DNA of 64,000 nt from CAYNRE01 sp964399535 (GTDB taxonomy: Bacteria > Planctomycetota > Planctomycetia > Pirellulales > CAYNRE01). Numbering within the stretch: the first letter of the stretch is position 1; each line of letters starts with the position of its first letter. The DNA is taken from assembly GCA_964399535.1 (NCBI GenBank), contig CAYNRE010000070.1:186001-250000 (forward strand), given 5' to 3'. Positions 8,653 to 18,300 of this stretch are shown one piece after another. The notes beneath the pieces were generated by a model, which was not told where the DNA came from, did no database searches, and worked only from the letters and a program-made list of their open reading frames with translations. The translations under genes and the position numbers were made by a program.

Positions 8653-10410
8653 TTATCGCCGCCAAAGGTGAACGCCAATCAGCCCCAGGAGCGTGGCGGC
8701 CAGCAGGGCATCGACCACGCCGCCGGCCAAGGCCAGCGACTGGTAGCGGCGTTCGCTCTCTTGAGCCCGCCGGGTCCACTCGATGTGCTCCTGCTCCTCG
8801 AGCAGCTTGTCGAACACGGCCCGGACAAACGCCTGGCGATCTTCGGTTTCTCCCGTGGCGGCGAAGTAACAACCGCTGAACAGGGCCGGGTCTTCCTGTG
8901 GCTCGAGAATCGGGTCGTAGCCGTAGCCGCCGACCAGCACCGAGGCCAGCCGCCCCTTGACCGTCGAACGAACCTTGCAGAGCAGGCCATAGAGCCGGGT
9001 ATTGCCGGGCCGGCTGAGCGAATCTTTCTCGCGGAAGAGCGTATAGATCCAGTCTTCGAATGCGCCGGCCAGATGTTCTGAGAAACTGGTCAGCTCTTCG
9101 GCGCTGGCCAGGGCCCGCAGATCGAAGCCGCGGCCGAACCGCTGCAACTGCGAGCGATCGCGCCCCACGCGGCGCATCAACTCGCGAAACCCACGCTCGG
9201 TTTCCAACCCCACCACCAGGGCCGTGCTAGGGGCCCGCAGCCCCAAGGTGCGCTGCAGGGTGAGCCGATCGCCGTGCATGGCCCGCTGCAACTCGTCGAC
9301 CGAGCTGCCGGAGGAAACCAGTTCGTACGGCACCAGCGACAGCACGCCGTTGATGGCGCACAGCGGCTGGCGGGCCCGGCGGAGGAGCTGGGCCACGTAC
9401 TGCAGCCGTTGCAACTGGTCGGCGGAATCTTGCGCGGGAAGGATCGCAGCCGTCCCCTCGCCCGTCGCCGGGGCGCGCCAACTGGCGGGCGGACTGGCCG
9501 GCGCGGCGGCGGGCCGGCCCTCGGCGGTTTCGCTGCCCGAAACCGGCGTTTGCAGCATCATGGTGCCGCGAGCGGCTCCCTCGTCGCCCCCGGCCGGGGT
9601 GGAAATGGCTCGCAGGGCCGGCAGCCGCTCGGTCACGCGCCCCGCCTCGCGGCTGCGCGTGGGGGGCGTAAGGGCCGATTGGGCCGCCACGTACGAATCG
9701 ATGGCCAGCGTGCCGCGGTCGGGCACGGGGCTTTCGGCCGCATCGGGCTCGGCCGCGTAAACCAGCGCCGCCTCCGAGCTTTCCGCCTGCCCCGGCGCGG
9801 CCAGCCGGGCCTTGCCCGCCTCGTGCGCCGAGGCCAGGCCGCTGAGCCAACTGGCCTGGCTGCAAAACAGGTAAATCGCGTCGGGGTTGGCATACCAGTG
9901 CAGCGGGGCCGGCCCCTCCGGTACGCCGCGCACCCGCAGATTGAGCCCCGCCGCCGCGATCAAGGCCCGCTCCTGCTGCTCGGAAGCCGAACCGATAATG
10001 ACGAACACGGGAATCGATTCCAGCGAAAGCCCGTTTTGCTTGAGCGCGTCGACGCCGGCCTGCCAGGCGAAATCCAAATCGGGAAAGAGCGAAGTGTCTC
10101 CTTCGAGCCAAAGCCGCAAGGCCCGGTGCACCAACAGCGGAATCACCACCAATAGCCCGAGCACCAGCAGTAGCCGGCTCGTGGTCAGCGAATGTCGCCA
10201 GGGAACGCTGTTGGGATCGACCCAGAAGACAGTCCAGGCCCAGATTACGATCGCCAATTGCACCAGGGCCACGATCAGCGCCGCCTTGACGGGCAGCGAC
10301 AGCCGCCAAAGCGCGCCGGGAATGCCCGTGAACTTCGCCCACAGCCCGGCCAGTTTACCGGGGGGCTTGACGGGAGGGGGGGCCATCGCGGCCGGGTCGA
10401 TCTGGCTCAT
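8653..10410 (-). CDS. tssM: Short TssM-like (IcmF-related) T6SS membrane protein
   Basis: This 585-residue protein occupies the TssM position next to tssL and tssK. It has two N-terminal transmembrane helices (about 42-64 and 78-97) and a cytoplasmic region resembling the IcmF-related N-terminal domain (about 120-200 and 330-540, including PLCAINGVLSLVP). A final transmembrane helix is at about 557-580. Canonical TssM is about 1100-1300 residues with a large periplasmic domain; here almost none of that remains. Where TssM normally carries a P-loop, the sequence is GSASEQQER (about 140-148), without GK[ST]. A low-complexity Ala/Pro region fills about 200-330. It should anchor the T6SS in the inner membrane with TssL. 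The assignment rests on position and topology as much as on sequence. Confidence 0.65.
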   Translation of the reverse strand: MSQIDPAAMAPPPVKPPGKLAGLWAKFTGIPGALWRLSLPVKAALIVALVQLAIVIWAWTVFWVDPNSVPWRHSLTTSRLLLVLGLLVVIPLLVHRALRLWLEGDTSLFPDLDFAWQAGVDALKQNGLSLESIPVFVIIGSASEQQERALIAAAGLNLRVRGVPEGPAPLHWYANPDAIYLFCSQASWLSGLASAHEAGKARLAAPGQAESSEAALVYAAEPDAAESPVPDRGTLAIDSYVAAQSALTPPTRSREAGRVTERLPALRAISTPAGGDEGAARGTMMLQTPVSGSETAEGRPAAAPASPPASWRAPATGEGTAAILPAQDSADQLQRLQYVAQLLRRARQPLCAINGVLSLVPYELVSSGSSVDELQRAMHGDRLTLQRTLGLRAPSTALVVGLETERGFRELMRRVGRDRSQLQRFGRGFDLRALASAEELTSFSEHLAGAFEDWIYTLFREKDSLSRPGNTRLYGLLCKVRSTVKGRLASVLVGGYGYDPILEPQEDPALFSGCYFAATGETEDRQAFVRAVFDKLLEEQEHIEWTRRAQESERRYQSLALAGGVVDALLAATLLGLIGVHLWRR

Positions 10411-10471
10411 GCCGACCGTGCCTCGGGGAAAGAAAACGGAAGGCCCCCGGTGGGGCCGAATCGCAAGGGGG

Positions 10472-11113
10472 TCACGCCGTGAAAAACAGTCCGTAGTAAA
10501 CCGCCACCGACAACAGCAACAGCGCCGCGGCAATCCAACTCCAAGCGGCCCAGGGGCGCGATTTCAGGGGCGGCGCCCCGGCAATTTGCCGCCGCGGCAC
10601 CGGCAGGCCCGGCCGCCCCTGGCCCAACCGAATCGCCAGCGACGCCTGCTTGGCCCAGGTCTCTAGTTCGGCGGGCAGCCCGTGCGACTGAATAAAGAAC
10701 CCGGCCTCTTGCGGATCGCGGTACAGGCCACGAAAGCCCAGCACCACGCAGACGTAGTACACCTCGAGGGCGTCGCGCCGAGTCAGGGTCGAAGCCTCTT
10801 GAGCCCGCACATAGAACTGCTCGAAACACTCGCGGGTGTTGAACAGCTCCACCTCCAGCACGTTGTTGCTCCACCAATCGCGCCCGTCCCAGGGCGTTTC
10901 CACCAGCACCTCGTCGATCCAAGCCACCAGGGCGTAGCGGGCCAGGTCCCACTCGTTGCCGGCTCCGACCACGGCACCGGCCTGATCGATCAAGGCTCGG
11001 ATGCGCAGCCGTTCTTCCTGGGCCACGGGCTTTTCATCGCGGGCGATGCGCTCCAGCAGCTCCAAGACGTGCAGCAAGATCGGATCGACTGCTTGGGCGA
11101 ATTTCGGCGTCAT
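10472..11113 (-). CDS. tssL: T6SS inner-membrane protein TssL (DotU family)
   Basis: A 213-residue DotU/TssL protein. The cytoplasmic domain (about 1-175) has the expected helical pattern, with ARYALVAWIDEVLVETPW and VLGFRGLYRD as recognisable family stretches, and a single C-terminal transmembrane helix lies at about 190-211. TssL binds TssM and, on the cytoplasmic side, TssK of the baseplate. It starts 20 bases after the end of tssK and is followed after 61 bases by the tssM-like gene, so the three form a leftward operon. No peptidoglycan-binding extension is present. Confidence 0.9.
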   Translation of the reverse strand: MTPKFAQAVDPILLHVLELLERIARDEKPVAQEERLRIRALIDQAGAVVGAGNEWDLARYALVAWIDEVLVETPWDGRDWWSNNVLEVELFNTRECFEQFYVRAQEASTLTRRDALEVYYVCVVLGFRGLYRDPQEAGFFIQSHGLPAELETWAKQASLAIRLGQGRPGLPVPRRQIAGAPPLKSRPWAAWSWIAAALLLLSVAVYYGLFFTA

Positions 11114-11133
11114 GCCGGCAACCCCCGTACGAC

Positions 11134-12603
11134 TTAGGAATGCTGCGGCACGGCGAATAGGGCGAACTGCAGTGTGGCCCGGCGCCCCTGGGCGTTGACC
11201 ACCAACCGCCGCTCACCCTGCAACCGGTCCTGGTTGAGAATCAGCGAGTCTTTCAGCCGCATGGCCAGCGACTGCGTTTCCTGCACATCGCGCCAGGCCT
11301 GGGAATCGCGGCGGTCGACCTCGTAAAACAGCCAGTCGCGCCGCGAGGGCAGGGCCCGGATCGAGCGCTCGACCGGGATCAACTGCAGGCCCGAGGCCCG
11401 GTGCTTGAACAGCAACTCGACCTGGCGGCTGCTGCCGAATTTCCAGTCCAGTTGGCCGGAGGAGAGCAGATCCCGGCACTCGGCCTCGCTCAACTCCCCC
11501 TTGTTCACGCCGATGAACCACTGCCAATCGGAATTGAACCACTTGGGCTCCAGCGTAACTTGCATCCCCAGCCCCACCCCCACGAAGTAGCGCTGCTCAA
11601 ACTCGTAGTCGCGCACGGCGTTGATCAGTTGCTCGATCCGCAGCCGAAGCTGCCGGAACAGCGGCCCCAGGTCGTCGTGATCGTACGGCGGTATCGCCGT
11701 CAAGCGCCGCTCCCGGCTGAAAATCGAAAGCTGACCCACGATCCGCGCCAGCTCCACGTACACCGCCAGCGGGTGTACCCCCTGGGCAGCCGACAACAGG
11801 GTCAGCACCCCGTGGGCCGCGTTGAGTTGCGAGAGCATTAAAATCCGCTCGGTGTCGCCGGGCTCCTGGCTGTCGAGCCCGATGCCACGATTGACGATCT
11901 GATCGCTGAGCACCTCCATCTTGCGCTCGATGATGTCCCCCACCGCCCGCACCAGGTCGCGGTTCAAATGCGACCAGGCCTCGAGCGAAATCACCGGCGG
12001 AACGTAGTCGGGCACCAGCCGGGGAACCGCCTGCTCCTGGCTGGCCCGCTCCACCTGGGCAATCGGCAGCACTTCGTAGCCCGAGAGGTCGTCGGTCGAG
12101 AGTAACAAGCGCACGTTGAGCGCCTTGAGCCGCAACCCCTGGTCGTTGCCGCCCGAGGATTCGTCTTGCAGCGATTGGTCATATTCCAGGTACCGGGTGC
12201 GCTCGGCCTGGCCCGGGGTGCCCACGTTCGAGCGGCCCATTTGCAGCTTGGGAACTGCCAGAAACACGGTGAGCTTCGCCGCGCGCTCGAAAGCGGCCTC
12301 AAGGCCGACCCGAGTTTCGCCCCCCGCCCCCAGCGACGACCGCAGGTCGAGCCGATCGGGCTCTTCGCCCGTTTCCAGGGCCACGAGCGTCCCGTCGCGC
12401 ATGCGGGCCCGCAGCGTGCGAACCTCGAACTGGTAGTTGGCCAGCGCCTCGCGGCTAATCTCCAGCTTTTCCAGTCCGTAACCGTAGGGGTGGTCCCACT
12501 GCTGCGAGGTTTGCGTTACCTCGGTCCAATAGCGGTCGCTGGCCTGAAAGTGATGCGGCCGGAGAAACAACCCCTCGAACCAATGCACGGGCGGGTTGCG
12601 CAT
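11134..12603 (-). CDS. tssK: T6SS baseplate protein TssK
   Basis: A 489-residue TssK, the trimeric adaptor that links the T6SS baseplate to the TssJLM membrane complex. The N-terminus NPPVHWFEGLFLRPHHFQ is diagnostic of the family (VxWxEGxFLxPQHFQ), and the length matches. The central and C-terminal regions match the expected shoulder, neck and head domains. It is the first gene of the leftward operon tssK-tssL-tssM. The ATG at 12603 has no strong ribosome binding site, as is common in this window. Confidence 0.93.
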   Translation of the reverse strand: MRNPPVHWFEGLFLRPHHFQASDRYWTEVTQTSQQWDHPYGYGLEKLEISREALANYQFEVRTLRARMRDGTLVALETGEEPDRLDLRSSLGAGGETRVGLEAAFERAAKLTVFLAVPKLQMGRSNVGTPGQAERTRYLEYDQSLQDESSGGNDQGLRLKALNVRLLLSTDDLSGYEVLPIAQVERASQEQAVPRLVPDYVPPVISLEAWSHLNRDLVRAVGDIIERKMEVLSDQIVNRGIGLDSQEPGDTERILMLSQLNAAHGVLTLLSAAQGVHPLAVYVELARIVGQLSIFSRERRLTAIPPYDHDDLGPLFRQLRLRIEQLINAVRDYEFEQRYFVGVGLGMQVTLEPKWFNSDWQWFIGVNKGELSEAECRDLLSSGQLDWKFGSSRQVELLFKHRASGLQLIPVERSIRALPSRRDWLFYEVDRRDSQAWRDVQETQSLAMRLKDSLILNQDRLQGERRLVVNAQGRRATLQFALFAVPQHS

Positions 12604-13102
12604 CGCGATTTGTGCCTTCCCTAGGACTCACTGGGCCAGGTCCCCGCGCCGAAACCCGGTCGCGCGGCGGCAACCCTGAAAGTCGCCCACCCCGACCGGG
12701 CTCACGGCCTCGCCTCGCCCAGGCAGACTGCCTGTCCAACCAGGGGTCGCTTTCCCACGCCACTGCCCCGAACCCTCCGGTCGGCGCCGGCGCGGGCTCC
12801 CCGAACGGCGGGCATGGTAGCATTCCGCCGCCCGATCGTAAACATCAGCCAAATAACGCGATGAGTTCGATCCCCAAAACCTGGCGCCGGCCGCCAAGCT
12901 GGTCGCGCCTGAACCGCGGGAAGCAGTCGGGCAAGGCCAACGGGTGCCGGCGAGGCGCGTTGAATTTCGCACAACCGGGAAAGTCTCCGCGGTTTGCTCA
13001 ATCGGCGTGATTGCTACCGCCGATATACGAGCACGAGATACCACATTGTTTCCTTCGACACCGCTCAGCGGCCCAGCCCCTAGAATGCCCGGATCGCCCT
13101 GA
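12604..13102. other. Divergent intergenic region upstream of tssK
   Basis: About 500 bases between the divergently transcribed tssK and the secreted-protein gene. It should contain the promoter of the leftward T6SS operon, but I could not pick out a convincing -35/-10 pair. Short open frames on both strands (for example a 50-codon one at 12860-13012) look like chance frames in GC-rich DNA. Confidence 0.5.
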
Positions 13103-14587
13103 ATGGCCGAGCGTCGCCATCAACCCGTGCACCCTTCCAGGTGGATCACGCCGGCCGCGCTACCATCGCGCCGCGGTTGGATGTCGCTGGCGCTGGTCGC
13201 TTCGGCTTTGCTGACCCTCGCGACCAGCCTCACGGTCCGAGCCCAGGCTCCTGGGCCCTCCGCTGGGCGCCGGCCGCTGGTGGTCGGGCTTCCCGACTTG
13301 GAATCCAACGAGCGCGGCGAGCTTGTCGTTCACTCCCACGTCCGGGTGACGGGGGCCGAAGAGGGGGCCCAGTTGGCGCGCGGCGCCCCGGCTCTGGGTC
13401 CCTCGGCCGCGGGACCGGCTCCGGCCAGCGCGCCGGAAGCCACCGACAGTTCGAACCCGTTTCGGCTGATCGGCGACTGGTTTCAGCGTGAGGCGCCGCC
13501 CGCCGCGGCCAGCCCGGCCGACAACGGCGGCGGACCCCAGCTTTCTCTCGACGACGTGCTCGATGTTGAACCGAACCTGCAACCGATTCCCAGCGAGGAA
13601 CTCCCCCCCGGCCAACCCTGGGACGAGTCGACGCTGGTGGCCGAACCGCTATTCGAGCAGGTCCTCTCGGGCAGCCCGCCCCCAGGCCGCATGGGGCGGC
13701 GGCACCGGATCATGCAACTGATGCGCGGCCCGGCCGTCCATCGCTGCGAGCCCGGCATCGGCCGCGAGCGGGTAATCTATGCGCCGATGTTCATCGATAT
13801 CAGCCAGCCGCTGAACAATTTCCGCTTCCGTTTACAATCGGCCTACAACACTCCGGTGCCCGATCGGGTGGAATACTTTTGGGCCAAGAGCCGAGCCGAC
13901 AGCGGCCGCGGACCACCCCTCTTGGAGCGCCAGGTCGATTGGCAGGAGTTCCGCATTCTGATGGAGGCGGGAGGCCCGAAATTCTCGGCCGCCACGGAAC
14001 TGCCGTTCCGGGCGGTGGACCCCGATTTCAACAACAACACGGCCGGCCTGAGCGATGTAAACGTAACCACCAAGCTGGTCCTGGTCGACGGCAAGTCGAT
14101 TCAGATTACCCAGCTTTTCCGCTCGTATTTCAACAGCGGGCTGTCGACCCGCGGCCTGGGCACCGGCCACGTGAGCATGGAGCCGGGCTTTCTGTTGCGC
14201 TACCAGCAGAACCCGCTCACTTTTTGGCACAGCGAGCTGAAATTCTGGTTCCCCATTGCGGGCGACCCGAACCAGGCGGGGCCGCTCCTGCAAACCGGCT
14301 TGGGCCTCAGTCATGTCTGGCACGAAACCGACTCGTTCGCGGTGCTGCCCACCTTCGAGGTGCAGCACTGGACCGTGCTCAACGGCATGCAAACGGTCTT
14401 TCCGGTGCCCGTCCCCGAGGAGGTCGACGGGATGCAGATTTGGAACCTGGCCCCGGGCGTGCGACTGGTCTTCGACCGACCGGGCGAACTGGGATTGTTC
14501 GAGCTGGGAATCGGCAGTTCCTTCGCAGTCAGCGGCAATCGCTGGTACGATAGCCTGCTGAGATTCGACCTGCGATTCTCCTTTTAG
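13103..14587 (+). CDS. Predicted outer-membrane beta-barrel-like protein within the T6SS locus
   Basis: I do not recognise a named family. The 494-residue product has an export signal (hydrophobic stretch about 27-43, cleavage probably after VRAQA), a low-complexity Pro/Ala/Glu-rich region (about 50-190), and a C-terminal 300 residues with alternating beta-strand character. That part begins after IYAPMFIDISQPLNNFRFRLQSAY and closes with FDLRFSF, an aromatic C-terminus as in outer-membrane barrels. An ATG at 13181 is a possible alternative start that leaves a tighter signal peptide. It sits between the two divergent halves of the T6SS locus and precedes a small lipoprotein gene. A role as envelope partner of the T6SS is inference only. 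Confidence 0.6.
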   Translation: MAERRHQPVHPSRWITPAALPSRRGWMSLALVASALLTLATSLTVRAQAPGPSAGRRPLVVGLPDLESNERGELVVHSHVRVTGAEEGAQLARGAPALGPSAAGPAPASAPEATDSSNPFRLIGDWFQREAPPAAASPADNGGGPQLSLDDVLDVEPNLQPIPSEELPPGQPWDESTLVAEPLFEQVLSGSPPPGRMGRRHRIMQLMRGPAVHRCEPGIGRERVIYAPMFIDISQPLNNFRFRLQSAYNTPVPDRVEYFWAKSRADSGRGPPLLERQVDWQEFRILMEAGGPKFSAATELPFRAVDPDFNNNTAGLSDVNVTTKLVLVDGKSIQITQLFRSYFNSGLSTRGLGTGHVSMEPGFLLRYQQNPLTFWHSELKFWFPIAGDPNQAGPLLQTGLGLSHVWHETDSFAVLPTFEVQHWTVLNGMQTVFPVPVPEEVDGMQIWNLAPGVRLVFDRPGELGLFELGIGSSFAVSGNRWYDSLLRFDLRFSF

Positions 14588-14690
14588 ATTCTTTGGTTTT
14601 AGGCCGGTTGGGCCCGGGCCCCGTTGGCCGGCCTGACGCCGCGCGAGGCAATGGCTTGGAACACACGCCGCGCAAGTGAGGGTGCCCACC

Positions 14691-14972
14691 ATGCACAAAC
14701 ACTCGGGATGCTGGCTGGTCGTGCTGAGTTTGTTCACCGGAACGGGCTGCAGCGATCTGCTCAACGAAAGCCGTAGTTTCACCGGCGAATTTGTCGGCGA
14801 AGTTGCCGATGAAGCTCTCGAGGCCGGCCGCGAAACGGTGCGCGACACCGTCGACCGCACCAAGGAGCAGTCTCGCGAGGATCTGCGCGATTCGTTCCGC
14901 GGCCTGCGGGGCGACGAATCCCAAGAGCGGATCACCGTCGACGAAGAGTTGCCCGAGGACGAGGAAGAATAA
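14691..14972 (+). CDS. Small predicted lipoprotein
   Basis: A 93-residue protein with a short N-terminus, a hydrophobic stretch and GTGC (Cys at about residue 20), which fits a lipobox loosely, so lipid anchoring is plausible. The remainder is a charged amphipathic helix rich in Glu, Asp and Arg (about 30-75) with an acidic tail EELPEDEEE. It shows none of the beta-sandwich character of TssJ, so it is not a good TssJ candidate despite its place in the locus. The ATG at 14691 follows GAGGGTG; an in-frame GTG at 14676 is the alternative. No function is assigned. Confidence 0.55.
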   Translation: MHKHSGCWLVVLSLFTGTGCSDLLNESRSFTGEFVGEVADEALEAGRETVRDTVDRTKEQSREDLRDSFRGLRGDESQERITVDEELPEDEEE

Positions 14973-15324
14973 CTTGGCCTGTGGCTAGTGGCCTGTGGCG
15001 GCCCCTTGCAGCGACGGGCGCCCGCGGCGGGCGGGGCGCTCGCGCAAGCTTGCGATCTCGCTGGGGCAAGAGGGCTTCAACGGGCCTTCGTTTCGCACGG
15101 ACTGCGCCCTCGCGGTACCGCACCGACCCACGGTCGGCGGTTTGTCTGGCCTGGGGCGGCGCCAGCGTGTTACCATATCGCCCGCTTACGGCATGGTCGG
15201 CCACCGTCCTGCGAGCCGGGTAGTTCGCTCGGCACAGGGCGACTCGGCCAGCCCTTGCCCATGCCAATCGGGTGGCAGGCGGGGGCCGCTGCCGGCACCG
15301 CACCCTGGCCCCGGGTAAATTCTT
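14973..15324. other. Intergenic region before the sheath-TssA fusion gene
   Basis: About 350 bases with no convincing gene. A 10-bp direct repeat GGCCTGTGGC occurs twice near the left end (about 14974-14998). A promoter for the fusion gene should lie here, but no good -35/-10 pair was recognised. Confidence 0.5.
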
Positions 15325-18300
15325 ATGGCGTATGAACCCTCGTTTGGCACGCTCACGGCCGAGCCGCCAGCGGGAGCCGAGGCAGAGAACCCCAAGTTTC
15401 GCTTGGCGATCTTGGGCGACTTTACGGCCCGCGCCGCCCGCGGCCTGCTGGAACCTTCCGACGATTGGGCCGGCCGCCGCGGCTGGAAGCTGAACTACGA
15501 GAACTTCGAAGAGTTCTTCGAGCGACAGGAAATCGCCCTTCGGCTTCCCTGGGCCGGCGGCGCGACCTGCGTGGAACTGAAGCTCCCTTCATTCGACGAA
15601 TTGCACCCCGATCGCCTGGTGCGCCAGCTCGACATATTCGACGACCTGGTCGACCTGCAAAAGCAGCTTCGCGAGGACGAACCCAGCGAGGAACTAGTCA
15701 AACGGGTGCTGGGCTACGCCAAGGGGGCGGCCGACCCGCCGGCCCTGAGCGACGCGCCGCGCGGCATGGTCCTGCCGAGTGTCGAGTCGCTGACCGAGCT
15801 CGCCGAGCTGGCCGCCCGTCCTACGGCCGACGAGAACGCCAAGGAGCTCGGCAACAAGTCGCTCATCGGCAAATTGTTGGGGCCCTGGATTAAAACGCTC
15901 GCCAAACAAAAGCCCACGGCCGAACAACTGGCCGGGGCCGTGGACCAAGCCACGCAAGCGGCGCTGCGCCAGATTCTGCACCAAGAGGACCTGGCGCTGC
16001 TTGAATCGGCCTGGCGAGCCCTGGCCTGGCTGCTCAAGCGAGTGCATAAGGGGGGCCACGTACAGGTCGTAGTGCTCGACCTCTCCGCCGAAGAGCTGGC
16101 CGCCGACCTGGCCGGCCACGACGCCCTGGAAGAAACAGCCCTGTTTCGCTGGCTACGCGATCAAGGGCCCGAGGGGCCCGACGCCGCGCCCTGGACCGCG
16201 GTGCTGGGGCTCTATCAGTTCGATTTGCTCGGCCCCCACATCGACGTGTTGGGGCGAGCCGCCCAAATTGCCGAGCACTTTCAAGCCCCCTTTCTCTCGG
16301 GCGCCACCCCGGCCCTGGTGGAGCCCGGTTACAAACTGGACGACGACGGCGCGGAAGCCTGGCAGCAATTGCGCGATCTGCCCGCTGCCCGCCGCCTGGG
16401 GCTGGCCACGCCCGGATTTCTGGTTCGGGGGGCCTACGGCGCCACGGGCACATCGATCGAATCGCTGCCGTTCGAAGAGTTCGACCCTCAGGCACCGCGG
16501 CAATCGCTTCCCTGGGGGCATCCGGCGCTGGCCCTGGGTCTACTCCTGGCACAGAGCTACTTAAAGCAGGGCTGGGCCTTCAAGCCCGGCGTGATCAGCG
16601 AACTGGACGAAATGCCGCTTTTCGTCCGCCGCGACGCGGACGGCGACGAGGAAACGATCGCCACCGCGGTCCGGTTCTCGACCAGCATTTCCCAGGCCGT
16701 CGGCAAGCTGGGCCTGATGGCCTGGCTGCCCGTGCGCGGACGCGATGCCATCGGGCTTTCGGTCTTTCAATCGGTCGCCGCCGAGGAGCCGGCCCTGCTC
16801 GGGTGTTGGGCCCGCGAGGGGGCCGCTCCGCCGCCCAAATCTACCGGCCAGTTGCCCACCAACCTCAGTGTGCAAATGTCGGCCAAGCGAACCCAGCCGC
16901 CGCCGGCCGCCGATGACGAATCGTCGGATGAAGAGTCGTCCGATGCATTCGGCGAATCGAGCGACGATTTCTCGAGCGACTTCGGCGATTCCGGCGATTC
17001 GAGTTCCGACGACGACGACCCGCTGGCCGGCCTGGGGCTCGACGACGATGCCGACAGCGCTTCCTCGGGCGAGGACTCTGACGAACTGGACCTGGACTCG
17101 CTCTTGGGCGACTCGAGCGATGAAGAGTCCTCCGGCGAAGATTCGTCGAGCGACGATTCGGGCGACGACGAGCTGGCCGCCATGCTGGCCGAGATGGAAT
17201 CGGACGATAGTGAATCGGACGAAAGCTCCGATGCCGAGGATGCGACCGACGCCGACGAATCGAGCTCGGGCGACGACGATTTGGACTCGATGATGGCCGA
17301 ATTGGGGCTGGACGACGACGCCGAGACGGCCACCGAAGAGCCGGCGGATGACGAAGCGCTCGACCCCGAATTGGCCGCCCTGTTGGCCGATTCCGAGGAC
17401 ACCGACGAGCCGGAGGGGGCCGACGAGGAAGCGACCGAGGCCGACGACGATCTGGACGCCTTGCTCCAGGGACTGGACGAGGATGAACCCGAGCCCGAGG
17501 AAGACGCCCGCGGCGAAGAGGCATCCGACGAGGAACCACCCGACGATCGGGCCGCCGAGGACGAGGCGGAGGAGGAGCCTTCCGTGAGCGACGACGAACT
17601 GGTCGAACTGTCGGCCGAGGACCTGGTCGATGAGTCGGCGATGGGCGGCGAATTAAGCGCCGAGGCCGCGGCCCTGTTGGCCGAGGTCCAGTCGCAAGAT
17701 CCCGACTCGCTGCTGATCGACCTGGTGGCGCTGTGCCAGCCCATTGCGGGCGAATCGCCGGCCGGCGCCGCCATACCGTTCGACCTCAAGGAGTATCTCA
17801 CCGAGGCCCGTAAAGAGGTCCGCGTCGAGACCTTCGACGCCGACGACCCCACACGCCCCAGCGAGACCAAGCGGGCCGACTGGCCCCAAATCGTGAGGCG
17901 CTGCGAAGAGGCCTTGACCAAGACCAGCAAGGATTTGCTTCTGGCCGCCCGGCTGACCGAGGCCCTGATCAAGCTGCATGGTTTTGCCGGGCTGCGCGAC
18001 GGAATGCGGCTGATGCGGCTGCTGGTGGCCACGGCCTGGGACCGGCTCTATCCGCCGCTGGAGGAAGACGACGATCTGGAGGTGCGGGCCGCGCCGTTCA
18101 ACTGGCTCGACGACCCGGTTCGCGGGGCGCTGTTCCCCACCACGGTACGCACCACACCCCTGCTGGCCGACGAGCGGCGTGAATACAGCTATCTCGACTG
18201 GCGCTCGGCGCTGGACAGCGGCGATACCTCGGCCAGCCAAGGCTTCGAGCGAGCCGTAATGGCAGCCGACCGAGATCGGTGTGAACAGGTCGTGGCCGAC

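Noticed and set aside
12860..13012. A 50-codon ATG frame before the beta-rich protein gene
   Set aside because: No ribosome binding site, Arg/Pro-rich translation, and similar chance frames are common in this GC-rich window.
13054..13086. Promoter TTCGAC-N21-TAGAAT before the beta-rich protein gene
   Set aside because: The spacing is too long and the match too weak.
14601..14634. Hairpin AGGCCGG/CCGGCCT after the gene ending at 14587
   Set aside because: Seven-bp stem with a long loop and no T tract; too weak to call a terminator.
14691..14972. Small lipoprotein as TssJ
   Set aside because: The mature part is a charged helix with acidic tail, not the beta-sandwich of TssJ, and it is too short.
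16767..18032. A 421-codon Ser-rich open frame on the minus strand
   Set aside because: It lies fully antisense to the acidic linker of the TssBCA fusion; the Ser richness follows from the GAC/GAA repeats on the other strand.
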